The notes beneath the pieces were generated by a model. That model was not told the DNA's origin. It did not search any database and worked only from the letters and a program-made list of their open reading frames with translations. Both the position numbers and the translations under genes were made by a program. Source: CAZFCK01 sp964517355 (GTDB lineage: Bacteria; Desulfobacterota; Desulfovibrionia; Desulfovibrionales; Desulfovibrionaceae). From it: DNA of 21,038 bases. Of the stretch, positions 15,328 to 21,038 are shown piece after piece (the stretch's first letter is position 1; each line of letters starts with the position of its first letter). Location of the stretch: assembly GCA_964517355.1 (NCBI GenBank), contig CAZFCK010000065.1, positions 1 through 21,038 of the forward strand. Reading direction: 5' to 3'.

Positions 15328-15356
15328 AACATAGACTTTTAAACTTAAAACGTCAA
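15328..15356 (-). promoter_or_regulatory. Sigma70-like promoter of the AT-rich YIP1 operon
   Basis: On the minus strand TTGACG (15356-15351), a 17-bp spacer and TATGTT (15333-15328) lie about 175 bp upstream of the YIP1-9 start. Between it and the hairpin at 9529 there is no other strong terminator, so copies 9 to 3 could be one transcript. Confidence 0.5.
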
Positions 15357-15386
15357 GTCAATGATTGATTTAAACCTAAGGCAGGT

Positions 15387-15424
15387 AAGCCGCCCGGAGT
15401 AGTTGTTTATATTCCGAGCGGCTT
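15387..15424 (-). terminator. Terminator hairpin after the ANTAR gene
   Basis: AAGCCGCCCGGA (15387-15398) pairs with TCCGAGCGGCTT (15413-15424) across a 14-nt loop. The single mismatch becomes a G-U pair only in minus-strand RNA, which fits termination of the leftward ANTAR gene ending at 15434. It also marks the right edge of the AT-rich block. Confidence 0.65.
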
Positions 15425-15433
15425 TTAATTGGA

Positions 15434-16021
15434 TCAGTTTTCAGGGAAGTCGGTTTGATCTTTTTCAAGTATTATTTTAGCTATATCCACCATTTTTTGG
15501 TTTTGGTTACGGCTTAGATTTCTTAACCAGGTCATGGCCCGATTTTCTCCATACATTTTCTCTCTCATAATCACCCATTTGGCCCGTTCTATCATTCTCC
15601 TTTCCTCCAGATATCGGTTGGATTTTTCCAATTCGCCCAAGAGATTCCATATACGGCGATGATTGGCCAAGGCCACCTGCAATGAAGCATCAAGAGCCGC
15701 CGGGCTTGACGGAGTCAGGCAAAGGCCCAGCGCCTGGCTGAGACTGAGGATGGCCGGGTCCAGGCTTTCCGGTTTTTCAGCCAAAATTAAAACACCAGTC
15801 TCATTGGCCTTAAAAAGAGCGGCTGTTTTAAGGTTTTGGGCCTGGTTTTGACTGTTCAAATCCCAGATGACCATTGCACCTGACCCCAACACTTCCGTGG
15901 GTATTTCCTGGTCAATTGGCCAATAGACCACTGCCTGGGGCATATTTTTTAATACGCTGTCCAAAAGGTCGTGCAGGGGAGCGTCTTTATCCTGCAACAC
16001 AAATATCAACTCGGTTTCCAT
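15434..16021 (-). CDS. ANTAR-domain RNA-binding antiterminator with receiver-like N-terminus
   Basis: The 195-residue protein has an N-terminal region (about 1-115) resembling a degenerate response-regulator receiver, a predicted helical connector (about 116-140), and a C-terminal ANTAR domain (about 133-187). The ANTAR residues visible are ERRMIERAKWVIM, ENRAMTWLR and MVDIAKIIL, with the conserved alanines at 147, 162 and 181. ANTAR proteins (AmiR, NasR, EutV) bind paired RNA hairpins in leaders and prevent transcription termination. No acidic phospho-acceptor pocket is obvious, so control may be by ligand or partner. The ATG at 16021 has a near-perfect SD (AAAGGAGG). Targets are not shown by the sequence. 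Confidence 0.85.
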   Translation of the reverse strand: METELIFVLQDKDAPLHDLLDSVLKNMPQAVVYWPIDQEIPTEVLGSGAMVIWDLNSQNQAQNLKTAALFKANETGVLILAEKPESLDPAILSLSQALGLCLTPSSPAALDASLQVALANHRRIWNLLGELEKSNRYLEERRMIERAKWVIMREKMYGENRAMTWLRNLSRNQNQKMVDIAKIILEKDQTDFPEN

Positions 16022-16024
16022 GAT

Positions 16025-16045
16025 AAGCCTCCTTTGAAAAGGCTT
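16025..16045 (-). promoter_or_regulatory. Hairpin enclosing the ANTAR gene ribosome-binding site
   Basis: AAGCCT (16025-16030) is complementary to AGGCTT (16040-16045), and the nested CCTTT-TC-AAAGG also pairs. The AAAGGAGG SD of the ANTAR gene therefore lies inside a potential hairpin three bases before its ATG, which could limit translation. Confidence 0.45.
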
Positions 16046-16110
16046 GTCATGGCAATATCTGGTCCAGAATTTTGTTGATGGAATTTGGTTGTAAAATCAG
16101 GCAGAAAAAA

Positions 16111-16134
16111 GGGGAAGGCATTCATGCCTTCCCC
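16111..16134 (-). terminator. Intrinsic terminator downstream of the polyprenyl synthase gene
   Basis: A perfect 10-bp stem (GGGGAAGGCA at 16111-16120 with its complement at 16125-16134), a 4-nt loop and six Us in the minus-strand RNA (16105-16110 side). This is a textbook terminator between the polyprenyl synthase and ANTAR genes. Confidence 0.9.
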
Positions 16135-16138
16135 GAGT

Positions 16139-16169
16139 TTTCGGTAAGTTTAAACCTGAACTACCGAAA
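16139..16169 (-). other. Second hairpin directly before the terminator
   Basis: TTTCGGTAAGTT (16139-16150) pairs with AACTACCGAAA (16159-16169) with one bulged base and an 8-nt loop. In minus-strand RNA it comes immediately before the terminator at 16111-16134, giving a two-hairpin arrangement upstream of the ANTAR gene. Confidence 0.5.
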
Positions 16170-16242
16170 GATTAGACCGTCATCTTGAAGTTGCCGGCAA
16201 AAGCCTGCCGGGAAACCCAAAGACGGATCGATCTGTTGTTTT

Positions 16243-17271
16243 TCAGGTCCTGCGATTCAATACATACCAGGCCAGGGAATGGAGCAGGGCAAGGTGTTGG
16301 TTGTCTTTTTGGGATGCAAGAACCCATTGTAAAGACTCCTGGGCCTTGATGGCGTGTTCAGTTGCCTTTTGATAGGTGATATCAACACCGCCATTATCCC
16401 GCACCAGGGCCTTGGCCTCTTCCAGGACTTCCGTCTGGGTCTTGCCCAGTTCCGTCAGTTCCAGAAGTCTTTGCGAAACCTCTTTGGGCGCGTTATCCCG
16501 CACATGAATAAAGGGCAGGGTTATTTTACCTTCGGCCAGGTCGTGCCCCACAGGCTTGCCGAATTCGTGTTCAGTGCCCACATAGTCCAGGGCGTCGTCT
16601 ATCATCTGGAAAGCAAGCCCCAGTTCCATGCCATAGTTGTAAAATGCCTGAATCAGATCCTGGTCCGCCTTGGCGTAAATAGCGCCCATCTGGCAGGAGG
16701 CAGCCAACAACACAGCGGTTTTGGCCCGGATGATTTCCAGATAACCTTCCATATCCAGCTTCAGGTCACCTGTGTGCAACAGTTCCAGCACCTGGCCTTC
16801 GGCCATATAGGTTGTGCAGTCGGTGAGCGCCTTGACAAAGCTCGGTATGCCGGTGTCGGCAGCCAGGGAATAACTCTTGGAAAACAGGAAATCACCTACC
16901 AGGATGACCGCGTCGTTGCCGTATTTGGTGCGTGCGGCCGGGCGTCCCCTGCGCAGGCCTGCTTCATCCACCACATCGTCGTGCAAAAGGGTGGCTGCAT
17001 GCAGGAATTCAAAAATAGAGGCCAGGGTAGGTTCAGGGCTGTTTCCCCCGGCTGCGTGGGCGGCCAGCAAGAAGAGCACCGGCCTTAAGCGTTTACCCCC
17101 GCTGAAGATGATGTAGTCGCTGACCTGTTCAATATAGGATACGTGGGATTTGAGGTTGTCCGCCAGAGCCTGGTCGGCAGGCTGGGCCATCTTTAAAACC
17201 CCGGCTTTTATTTCATCCAGGCTCATGGTGGTGCTCAACCCGGCGGCTGAGGTCTGATCTTGTGTGGTCAC
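16243..17271 (-). CDS. Trans-type polyprenyl diphosphate synthase (IspB/HepT-like)
   Basis: The enzyme extends farnesyl/geranyl diphosphate with isopentenyl diphosphate to make the side chain of menaquinone. Motifs in the 342-residue protein are GGKRLRP (58-64), the first Asp-rich motif LLHDDVVDEAGLRRG (DDVVD 98-102), the second FQMIDDALDYVG (DDALD 225-229) and GKPVGHDLAEGKITLPF. Small or aromatic residues before the first motif (FEFLHAATLLH) fit a long-chain synthase of octaprenyl/heptaprenyl type, though the exact chain length cannot be read. I chose the GTG at 17271 because GGAAG lies just upstream; the frame stays open to an ATG at 17394, but that 41-codon extension is not family-like and runs toward the promoter. 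Confidence 0.92.
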   Translation of the reverse strand: MTTQDQTSAAGLSTTMSLDEIKAGVLKMAQPADQALADNLKSHVSYIEQVSDYIIFSGGKRLRPVLFLLAAHAAGGNSPEPTLASIFEFLHAATLLHDDVVDEAGLRRGRPAARTKYGNDAVILVGDFLFSKSYSLAADTGIPSFVKALTDCTTYMAEGQVLELLHTGDLKLDMEGYLEIIRAKTAVLLAASCQMGAIYAKADQDLIQAFYNYGMELGLAFQMIDDALDYVGTEHEFGKPVGHDLAEGKITLPFIHVRDNAPKEVSQRLLELTELGKTQTEVLEEAKALVRDNGGVDITYQKATEHAIKAQESLQWVLASQKDNQHLALLHSLAWYVLNRRT

Positions 17272-17423
17272 TTGTCTTCCTTTTACATTACGATACAGTG
17301 TAACAACCGGCGAATCCTTGCTCCGGCAGCCCGGAAAGGTGCGGTGGTTGACTCTTGGCGCGTGCGAATGCCTGGGGCGAATAGGGTAGTCCACCCCTTA
17401 TAAGTGAATTACTTGCATCCTCA

Positions 17424-17460
17424 AATATATCAGACCACAGTGGTTGTCAAATGGACAACC
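17424..17460 (-). promoter_or_regulatory. Promoter with overlapping operator-like repeat for polyprenyl synthase
   Basis: Minus-strand TTGACA (17450-17445) and TATATT (17429-17424) are 15 bp apart, shorter than ideal. A perfect inverted repeat GGTTGTC (17442-17448) and GACAACC (17454-17460), 5 bp apart, covers the -35 element, as a repressor site would. Confidence 0.4.
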
Positions 17461-17502
17461 CCCCACTTGAAAAATGAACCCGGTTTTTTCTTTAAAAGTA
17501 AA

Positions 17503-17518
17503 CCAAAAGACCTTTTGG
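17503..17518 (-). terminator. Weak terminator hairpin after the small unknown genes
   Basis: CCAAAAG-AC-CTTTTGG is a short hairpin. In minus-strand RNA a U-rich stretch (17494-17502 side) follows, suiting termination of the leftward genes ending at 17528 or 17797. Confidence 0.4.
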
Positions 17519-17527
17519 GGAGGTTTT

Positions 17528-17794
17528 TTAACCTAGTTCAGGCAGGGGTAGGGTGGTGAAGGTCCGGTTAGGTTGTAGAGATGAGCTTGATTCGGCTGCC
17601 GTCTTTAAAATTTTAAAAAAACAGCCGAGCGGCTGATCGGGAAGTTGGAAAACCTGGCCCGGAAGATTTTGCTCACCTTGCCGGGTGGCTTGTTGTGGTC
17701 CCTGCTTTGCGAAAATTAGGCCGCCCGGTGCGTAATTGAGTTTATCTCCGCCGGATATAAAAGTAAAATCCCTCCCTGGATTTTCCCCTTTCAA
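17528..17794 (-). CDS. Doubtful small protein, unknown
   Basis: This is an 88-codon leftward frame starting at TTG (17794) two bases after the stop of the preceding gene. AGGA abuts the TTG too closely to act as a normal SD. The product is Gln/Pro/Ser-rich with no recognisable domain, membrane segment or motif. Tight spacing to the upstream gene and a hairpin after it are the only support. It may simply be untranslated 3' sequence. Confidence 0.3.
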   Translation of the reverse strand: MKGENPGRDFTFISGGDKLNYAPGGLIFAKQGPQQATRQGEQNLPGQVFQLPDQPLGCFFKILKTAAESSSSLQPNRTFTTLPLPELG

Positions 17795-17796
17795 TC

Positions 17797-18087
17797 CTAG
17801 TTGGGATGGGCCAGGGCCAGGGTGTTGTAAATAAGCGGATAGCTCTCAACTGATTTACGGTTGTTGAAAAGCATAAGCGCAGCCATGCTGACCTTGGGAA
17901 GTCTGGGGCGCAGGCTCTCATAAACCCCGCAGGACAAACTAGAGATCTCAGCTGTTTCTCTCTCTGAGGCCAAACGCATTTGCAGATACTGGGCCAATAT
18001 GGAGGGGCTGGGCTGGGCCAGGCTGGCCTGTACGGCGCGGTATTTTTCTTCCGGGTCAGGGGTTGAGATTTGATGTTGCAAGAGCAT
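17797..18087 (-). CDS. Small soluble protein of unknown function
   Basis: The 96-residue protein is not one I recognise. It begins MLLQHQISTPDPEEKYRAV, is largely helical-looking and soluble, has a single cysteine (SLSCGVYESLRP) and no signal peptide. A strong SD (GGAGG, with AAATC spacing) precedes the ATG at 18087, which is the main reason to accept it. It faces away from tRNA-Leu; no clear promoter was found in the AT-rich stretch 18150-18180. Confidence 0.6.
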   Translation of the reverse strand: MLLQHQISTPDPEEKYRAVQASLAQPSPSILAQYLQMRLASERETAEISSLSCGVYESLRPRLPKVSMAALMLFNNRKSVESYPLIYNTLALAHPN

Positions 18088-18291
18088 GATTTCCTCCGGT
18101 TAGCTTGGTTAACCTAATGCTCTAGCAAAAACCGGGCCTGATCGGAAAAACCACTAAATATAAAATAATAATAAGGTGTTATATCTATTGTGCAGTTTTG
18201 AGCCCTTTGGGTGGGGTAATACTTTCTTCCCTTCAACCGGCAAAAAACGTCATCTCCGCACTACCTCAACCGCAAAATCAATGCTAATATA

Positions 18292-18300
18292 GACCACCGT
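18292..18300 (+). promoter_or_regulatory. Extended -10 element of tRNA-Leu
   Basis: TGCTAATAT (TGn-TAATAT, -10 at 18295-18300) lies eight bases before the mature tRNA 5' end. No good -35 is seen, as is common with extended -10 promoters. Confidence 0.5.
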
Positions 18301-18307
18301 AAGAAAA

Positions 18308-18394
18308 GCCTGGGTGGTGGAATTGGTAGACACAGGGGACTTAAAATCCCCAGGTCGTTAGGCCGTGCGGGTTCGAGTCCCGCCCTAGGCACCA
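18308..18394 (+). tRNA. tRNA-Leu (anticodon UAA), CCA encoded
   Basis: This is an 87-nt gene. The acceptor stem GCCTGGG pairs with CCTAGGC (one G-U), the D-arm is TGGTGGAATTGGTAGACAC-like, the anticodon stem GGGGA/TCCCC has loop CTTAAAA with anticodon TAA (18342-18344), the long variable arm is typical of class II tRNAs, and the T-arm is GCGGGTTCGAGTCCCGC. Discriminator A and CCA are encoded (18391-18394). It reads UUA/UUG codons. A recombinase gene starts about 100 bp downstream, so its 3' end is a likely attachment site. Confidence 0.97.
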
Positions 18395-18471
18395 AACTGG
18401 TTATAAGTAGTTGAAAACACTACATTGCTAGACAGGCTCCGTCTCGGTTTGCGGCTTTTCCATGAAGGTCG

Positions 18472-18483
18472 TCCAAATTTGGA
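18472..18483. promoter_or_regulatory. Palindrome overlapping the integrase ribosome-binding site
   Basis: TCCAAATTTGGA is a perfect 12-bp palindrome whose right arm includes the first bases of the GGAGG SD (18481-18485) of the integrase gene. It could be a repressor site or an SD-masking structure. Confidence 0.4.
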
Positions 18484-18492
18484 GGCCGGAGC

Positions 18493-20283
18493 TTGTATAA
18501 TTTCAGCCGTTCGCCCTCATACCTCACCAAGTACAATCATGTTCTTTACTTTCGTATAGTGATACCTACTGAGCTGCGCCCAAAGTTGAGGCAGTCAGAG
18601 TTCAGGATGAGCCTTAAGACCGCCTACTTGCGCGTTGCCCGCCCTGCCGCTACAAGACTAGGCGTGGCTGCTAAGTCGATCTTTAAGGAACTGAGACGGG
18701 AAAATTCTGCAATGCGAACCATGCCCCCTAAAGAGATTCAAGCCCTGGCGCTTAAGTACCTGCGTGATGTGTTGGAAGATGATGAATTCCAAAGGTTTGC
18801 CCCTATTGGTCCGGATGTTCAGTTAAGAACCCGCAATGATGGAAGGCAAAGCCATGTGGTTATATTGAACCGACCTAAGTTCTCAACCGACACCCTGGAG
18901 AAAAGAAAAAAGCAGCTGGCAGAGAACAACACCAGCTCAATTGAAGTTCAGGTCAGGCGATACCTGAAGAAAGCCGAGATAAAGGAAGATGAGCTAAACC
19001 CCCTGAGCCATGCCCAGCTTTGCAGGGAGTTTTTAAAGGCCGATATCAAACACCTGGAGATAGCAGAGCAACGGAGCAAGGGGAACTATGATTTTGAGGA
19101 TGACTACTTCAACAGACTAAAATCATTGGGGTATTTGCAGGGAGAAAGACCGGCTGCCTCACAATGCCAGGAGGTGACGCCAGTAAACCCCATAAGCCCT
19201 GGACCATCTGAACCCATGCTCTCCGAGGTCATAGACGATTACGTAGCCGAAAAAATAAATGATGGAAAGTGGACTGTTTCCAGTCAGCAAGACTTCACAC
19301 CAATTCTGAGGCTGTTCCAGGAGGTTATAGGAGATCGCCCGGTTGATCGAATTAACCATGAGGCGGTGAGGGAGTTCAAACGGTTCACCAAGGAGTCTTG
19401 CCCTAAAAACAGGAACAAACTAAAGGCTTACAGGAACAAGAGTGTTGCTATCCTGAAAACCCAAAAGGTTCCTGACAAAGACAGGCTTTCCGACAAGAGC
19501 ATTAATTTCTATTTCTCCACCGTGTCAACCTGCCTGAACTGGATAAAGGACCAGGGGTATAAGCTGCCGGATGGTTTACCCCGTATTTTGAGCCACCAGG
19601 TTAAAAAGCTGCCTCATGAGCAAAGGGACTTCTTCACCCAGGAAAACCTGAAGACCATCTTTAACGCTCCTCTCTATCAGGAGGATAAGCACAATAAATC
19701 CTACCAGTTCTGGGTTCCGCTTATCGGCCTTTACAGCGGCATGCGGTTGGATGAGATAAGCCAACTGGACCTGAAAGATATCCGCCAGGAAAACGGTGTC
19801 TGGGTTTTTGATGTGAACGATAAGGGAAACAAGCATCTTAAGAATCCTTCTTCAAGGCGTTTAATTCCTATTCATGATTTCCTGCTCAATGACTTAAACC
19901 TGGTGGGTTATAGAGATTACCTGGCTAAACTTGGGAAAGTTAAAGTGTTTCCTGAACTAAAGCAAAACGGTAGAGGCAGGTTCGGGGCTGCGGTGTCCAG
20001 ATGGTTCAATGAACGCTTACTTATGACCTTAGGGCTAAAAGATGAGGGGAAACTTTCCTTCCATAGTTTCAGGCACACATTCATAAACACCCTTAAGCTT
20101 TTAGACACCGAGGAGCGGAAAGTAAGCCAGGTTGTTGGTCATAAAAAAGAAAGTTCAATGACTTATGATCGCTATGGTAAACCATATCCGCCTGAAATCA
20201 TTTATCGCGACGTGATACAAATGCTGGATTATGGGGTTGATTTGTCACACCTGAGCAGATCCAAGTTCGTCAGAAGGAATTGA
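18493..20283 (+). CDS. Tyrosine recombinase (phage-type integrase)
   Basis: The 596-residue site-specific recombinase has an N-terminal region (about 1-45, SPSYLTKYNHVLYFRIVIP) like the N-terminal domain of many island integrases. A long, charged middle section (about 60-240), a core-binding domain (about 241-365) and a C-terminal catalytic domain follow. Catalytic residues visible: Arg418 in YSGMRLDEISQLDLKDI, a Lys in the hairpin before RRLIPIH (around 446-450), His524 and Arg527 in HSFRHTF, His550 in VVGHKK, and a nucleophile most likely Tyr561 (YDRYGKPYPP; Tyr558 is the alternative). The start is TTG at 18493, placed seven bases after GGAGG. It is long for an integrase because of the middle section. 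It probably integrates the adjoining element into tRNA-Leu. Confidence 0.93.
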   Translation: MYNFSRSPSYLTKYNHVLYFRIVIPTELRPKLRQSEFRMSLKTAYLRVARPAATRLGVAAKSIFKELRRENSAMRTMPPKEIQALALKYLRDVLEDDEFQRFAPIGPDVQLRTRNDGRQSHVVILNRPKFSTDTLEKRKKQLAENNTSSIEVQVRRYLKKAEIKEDELNPLSHAQLCREFLKADIKHLEIAEQRSKGNYDFEDDYFNRLKSLGYLQGERPAASQCQEVTPVNPISPGPSEPMLSEVIDDYVAEKINDGKWTVSSQQDFTPILRLFQEVIGDRPVDRINHEAVREFKRFTKESCPKNRNKLKAYRNKSVAILKTQKVPDKDRLSDKSINFYFSTVSTCLNWIKDQGYKLPDGLPRILSHQVKKLPHEQRDFFTQENLKTIFNAPLYQEDKHNKSYQFWVPLIGLYSGMRLDEISQLDLKDIRQENGVWVFDVNDKGNKHLKNPSSRRLIPIHDFLLNDLNLVGYRDYLAKLGKVKVFPELKQNGRGRFGAAVSRWFNERLLMTLGLKDEGKLSFHSFRHTFINTLKLLDTEERKVSQVVGHKKESSMTYDRYGKPYPPEIIYRDVIQMLDYGVDLSHLSRSKFVRRN

Positions 20284-20347
20284 GCCTGAGGGTGGGTTGA
20301 TTGTAAGAGTTAGTTGCTTGATAACAGTTAAAAAGAGGAGGTATAGA

Positions 20348-20389
20348 AAAAGCCAAAGGTTGAATGTGCTATCAGTCTGCATGGCTTTT
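20348..20389 (+). terminator. Possible terminator after the integrase gene
   Basis: AAAAGCCA (20348-20355) pairs with TGGCTTTT (20382-20389) across a 26-nt loop, and TTTT follows from the stem itself. It lies 65 bp after the integrase stop. The long loop makes it a moderate candidate. Confidence 0.4.
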
Positions 20390-20510
20390 AAATAGCCTTG
20401 CCAAGGCCATAACTTAATAAACCCTATGATGAGCTATAGGTAAATACGAAAAACTTCATAGTGGGGCTATGCGTAAGCCTGGTGGGAATTATGGGTTCAA
20501 TAAAGGGTTT

Positions 20511-20526
20511 TGGTTTAGCTAAACCA
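20511..20526. repeat. Perfect 16-bp palindrome TGGTTTAGCTAAACCA
   Basis: This is a perfect 16-bp palindrome without a loop in the non-coding DNA after the integrase, better suited to a dimeric DNA-binding protein than to a terminator. No second copy was seen in the window. Confidence 0.5.
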
Positions 20527-20818
20527 TTTAGATCCGTGTGGTTTTTCTATGCCGCTTACAAATAAGGTCTTTTATAGCCAGCAGGAGAGGGTTTAAACAA
20601 AAGGGGTAGATGACCCAAGGCACAGGGACAACAAACATGCTGTTAACCGGCAATGCAAACACGGACATAACGTGATCCTTTTTAGCTCTAAACTTCCAGA
20701 TTTACTTTCTGAGAAGACTTATTGGGCTGCCCCTAGCTGCGCCATTAGTTTTTAAGAATCTTTGCGTGGTGAGCCTATACGGCGCTTTAAACAAGTTTTA
20801 GGCTGTAGGGTTGTAAAC

Positions 20819-20843
20819 AAAAAAGCCCCATGCATCCAGGGGC
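20819..20843 (-). terminator. Leftward intrinsic terminator
   Basis: In minus-strand RNA GCCCC/GGGGC arms (20839-20843 and 20825-20829) with a 9-nt loop are followed by six Us (20824-20819). This implies a leftward gene entering from beyond the right edge. Confidence 0.65.
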
Positions 20844-21038
20844 AGGCATTGCCAAGGACACACAGGGCGGTGTGGTTTGACACACTCAATGATTATATAT
20901 GGTTAAAGCCGTTTAAGGGTGCCAGGGTTCCCAAGTTACCACTCTTAAAACAACTCACTATTTTAAACCGTTATCAACACTCGCCTTTTATGACTACCCT
21001 TTGAGATCCACTCTTCACCAAGGAAAGCTTTAATAGGT

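Larger units (their letters stand above)
18380..21038 (+). mobile_element. Left end of an integrative element at tRNA-Leu
   Basis: A tyrosine recombinase gene immediately follows the 3' end of tRNA-Leu and points away from it, the usual layout for genomic islands and prophages. The tRNA is intact, so the crossover presumably lies in its 3' part. No second copy of the tRNA 3' end appears before 21038, so the other boundary must be outside the window. Cargo is not visible. Confidence 0.65.
20284..21038. other. Non-coding tail of the integrative element within the window
   Basis: I see no convincing gene in these 755 bp. An 80-codon frame from TTG at 20762 has no SD and crosses a terminator hairpin. 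The stretch is dense in short inverted repeats (GCCTTG-C-CAAGGC at 20395-20407, CATAG-N5-CTATG near 20456-20471, the palindrome at 20511). Confidence 0.5.

Noticed and set aside
16176..16265. Short leftward in-frame stretch ending NFKMTV just after polyprenyl synthase
   Set aside because: It has no usable start codon or SD and overlaps the polyprenyl synthase stop; probably untranslated.
16354..17088. A 244-codon plus-strand frame opposite polyprenyl synthase
   Set aside because: It is antisense to a gene with both Asp-rich motifs intact and has no domain of its own.
20762..21004. An 80-codon plus-strand frame from a TTG
   Set aside because: There is no SD, it crosses the hairpin at 20819-20843, and it has no recognisable motif.
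20963..21037. Leftward open frame entering from the right edge and ending in TAA (...SHKRRVLITV)
   Set aside because: Only 24 codons are visible, too few to call a gene; the terminator downstream makes it possible but unproven.

Overview
The window looks like chromosomal DNA of a sulfate-reducer-like deltaproteobacterium (Desulfovibrionales/Desulfobacterota). This is inferred from gene content and moderately GC-rich flanking genes, not from a marker gene. Transcription is mostly leftward. Coding starts are often TTG or GTG behind strong Shine-Dalgarno (SD) sequences.

Housekeeping left part (1-7361). A leftward hypA-hypB-radical SAM operon (Ni insertion into hydrogenases, plus an SPL-like radical SAM protein cut by the window edge) diverges from a class A penicillin-binding protein gene. 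That gene converges on a CBS-CBS-ACT sensor gene across a strong bidirectional terminator. A DinG/XPD-like Fe-S helicase gene follows.

Central accessory part (7404-15424). This is the notable region: a same-strand tandem array of YIP1-family membrane proteins. Seven complete copies have an N-terminal four-cysteine zinc ribbon (YIP1-2 to -7 and -9), one copy has lost the ribbon (YIP1-1), one copy is a multiply frameshifted pseudogene (YIP1-8), and a 30-bp zinc-ribbon relic marks a tenth copy. The two leftmost copies sit in a GC-rich operon with a small four-cysteine protein. The other copies lie in a sharply AT-rich block (about 9.3-15.4 kb) that has its own promoter and is bracketed by two GC-rich hairpins. 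Two histidines in the membrane domain are conserved in every copy, including the pseudogene.

Right part (15434-18394). An ANTAR-domain RNA-binding regulator whose ribosome site can fold into a hairpin, a polyprenyl diphosphate synthase with an operator-like inverted repeat in its promoter, two small unknown genes, and tRNA-Leu(UAA).

Mobile end (18395-21038). A tyrosine recombinase gene starts about 100 bp after the tRNA-Leu 3' end and points away from it, the standard layout of an integrative element using the tRNA as attachment site. The rest of that element runs off the right edge. The last 750 bp contain palindromes and terminators but no convincing gene.
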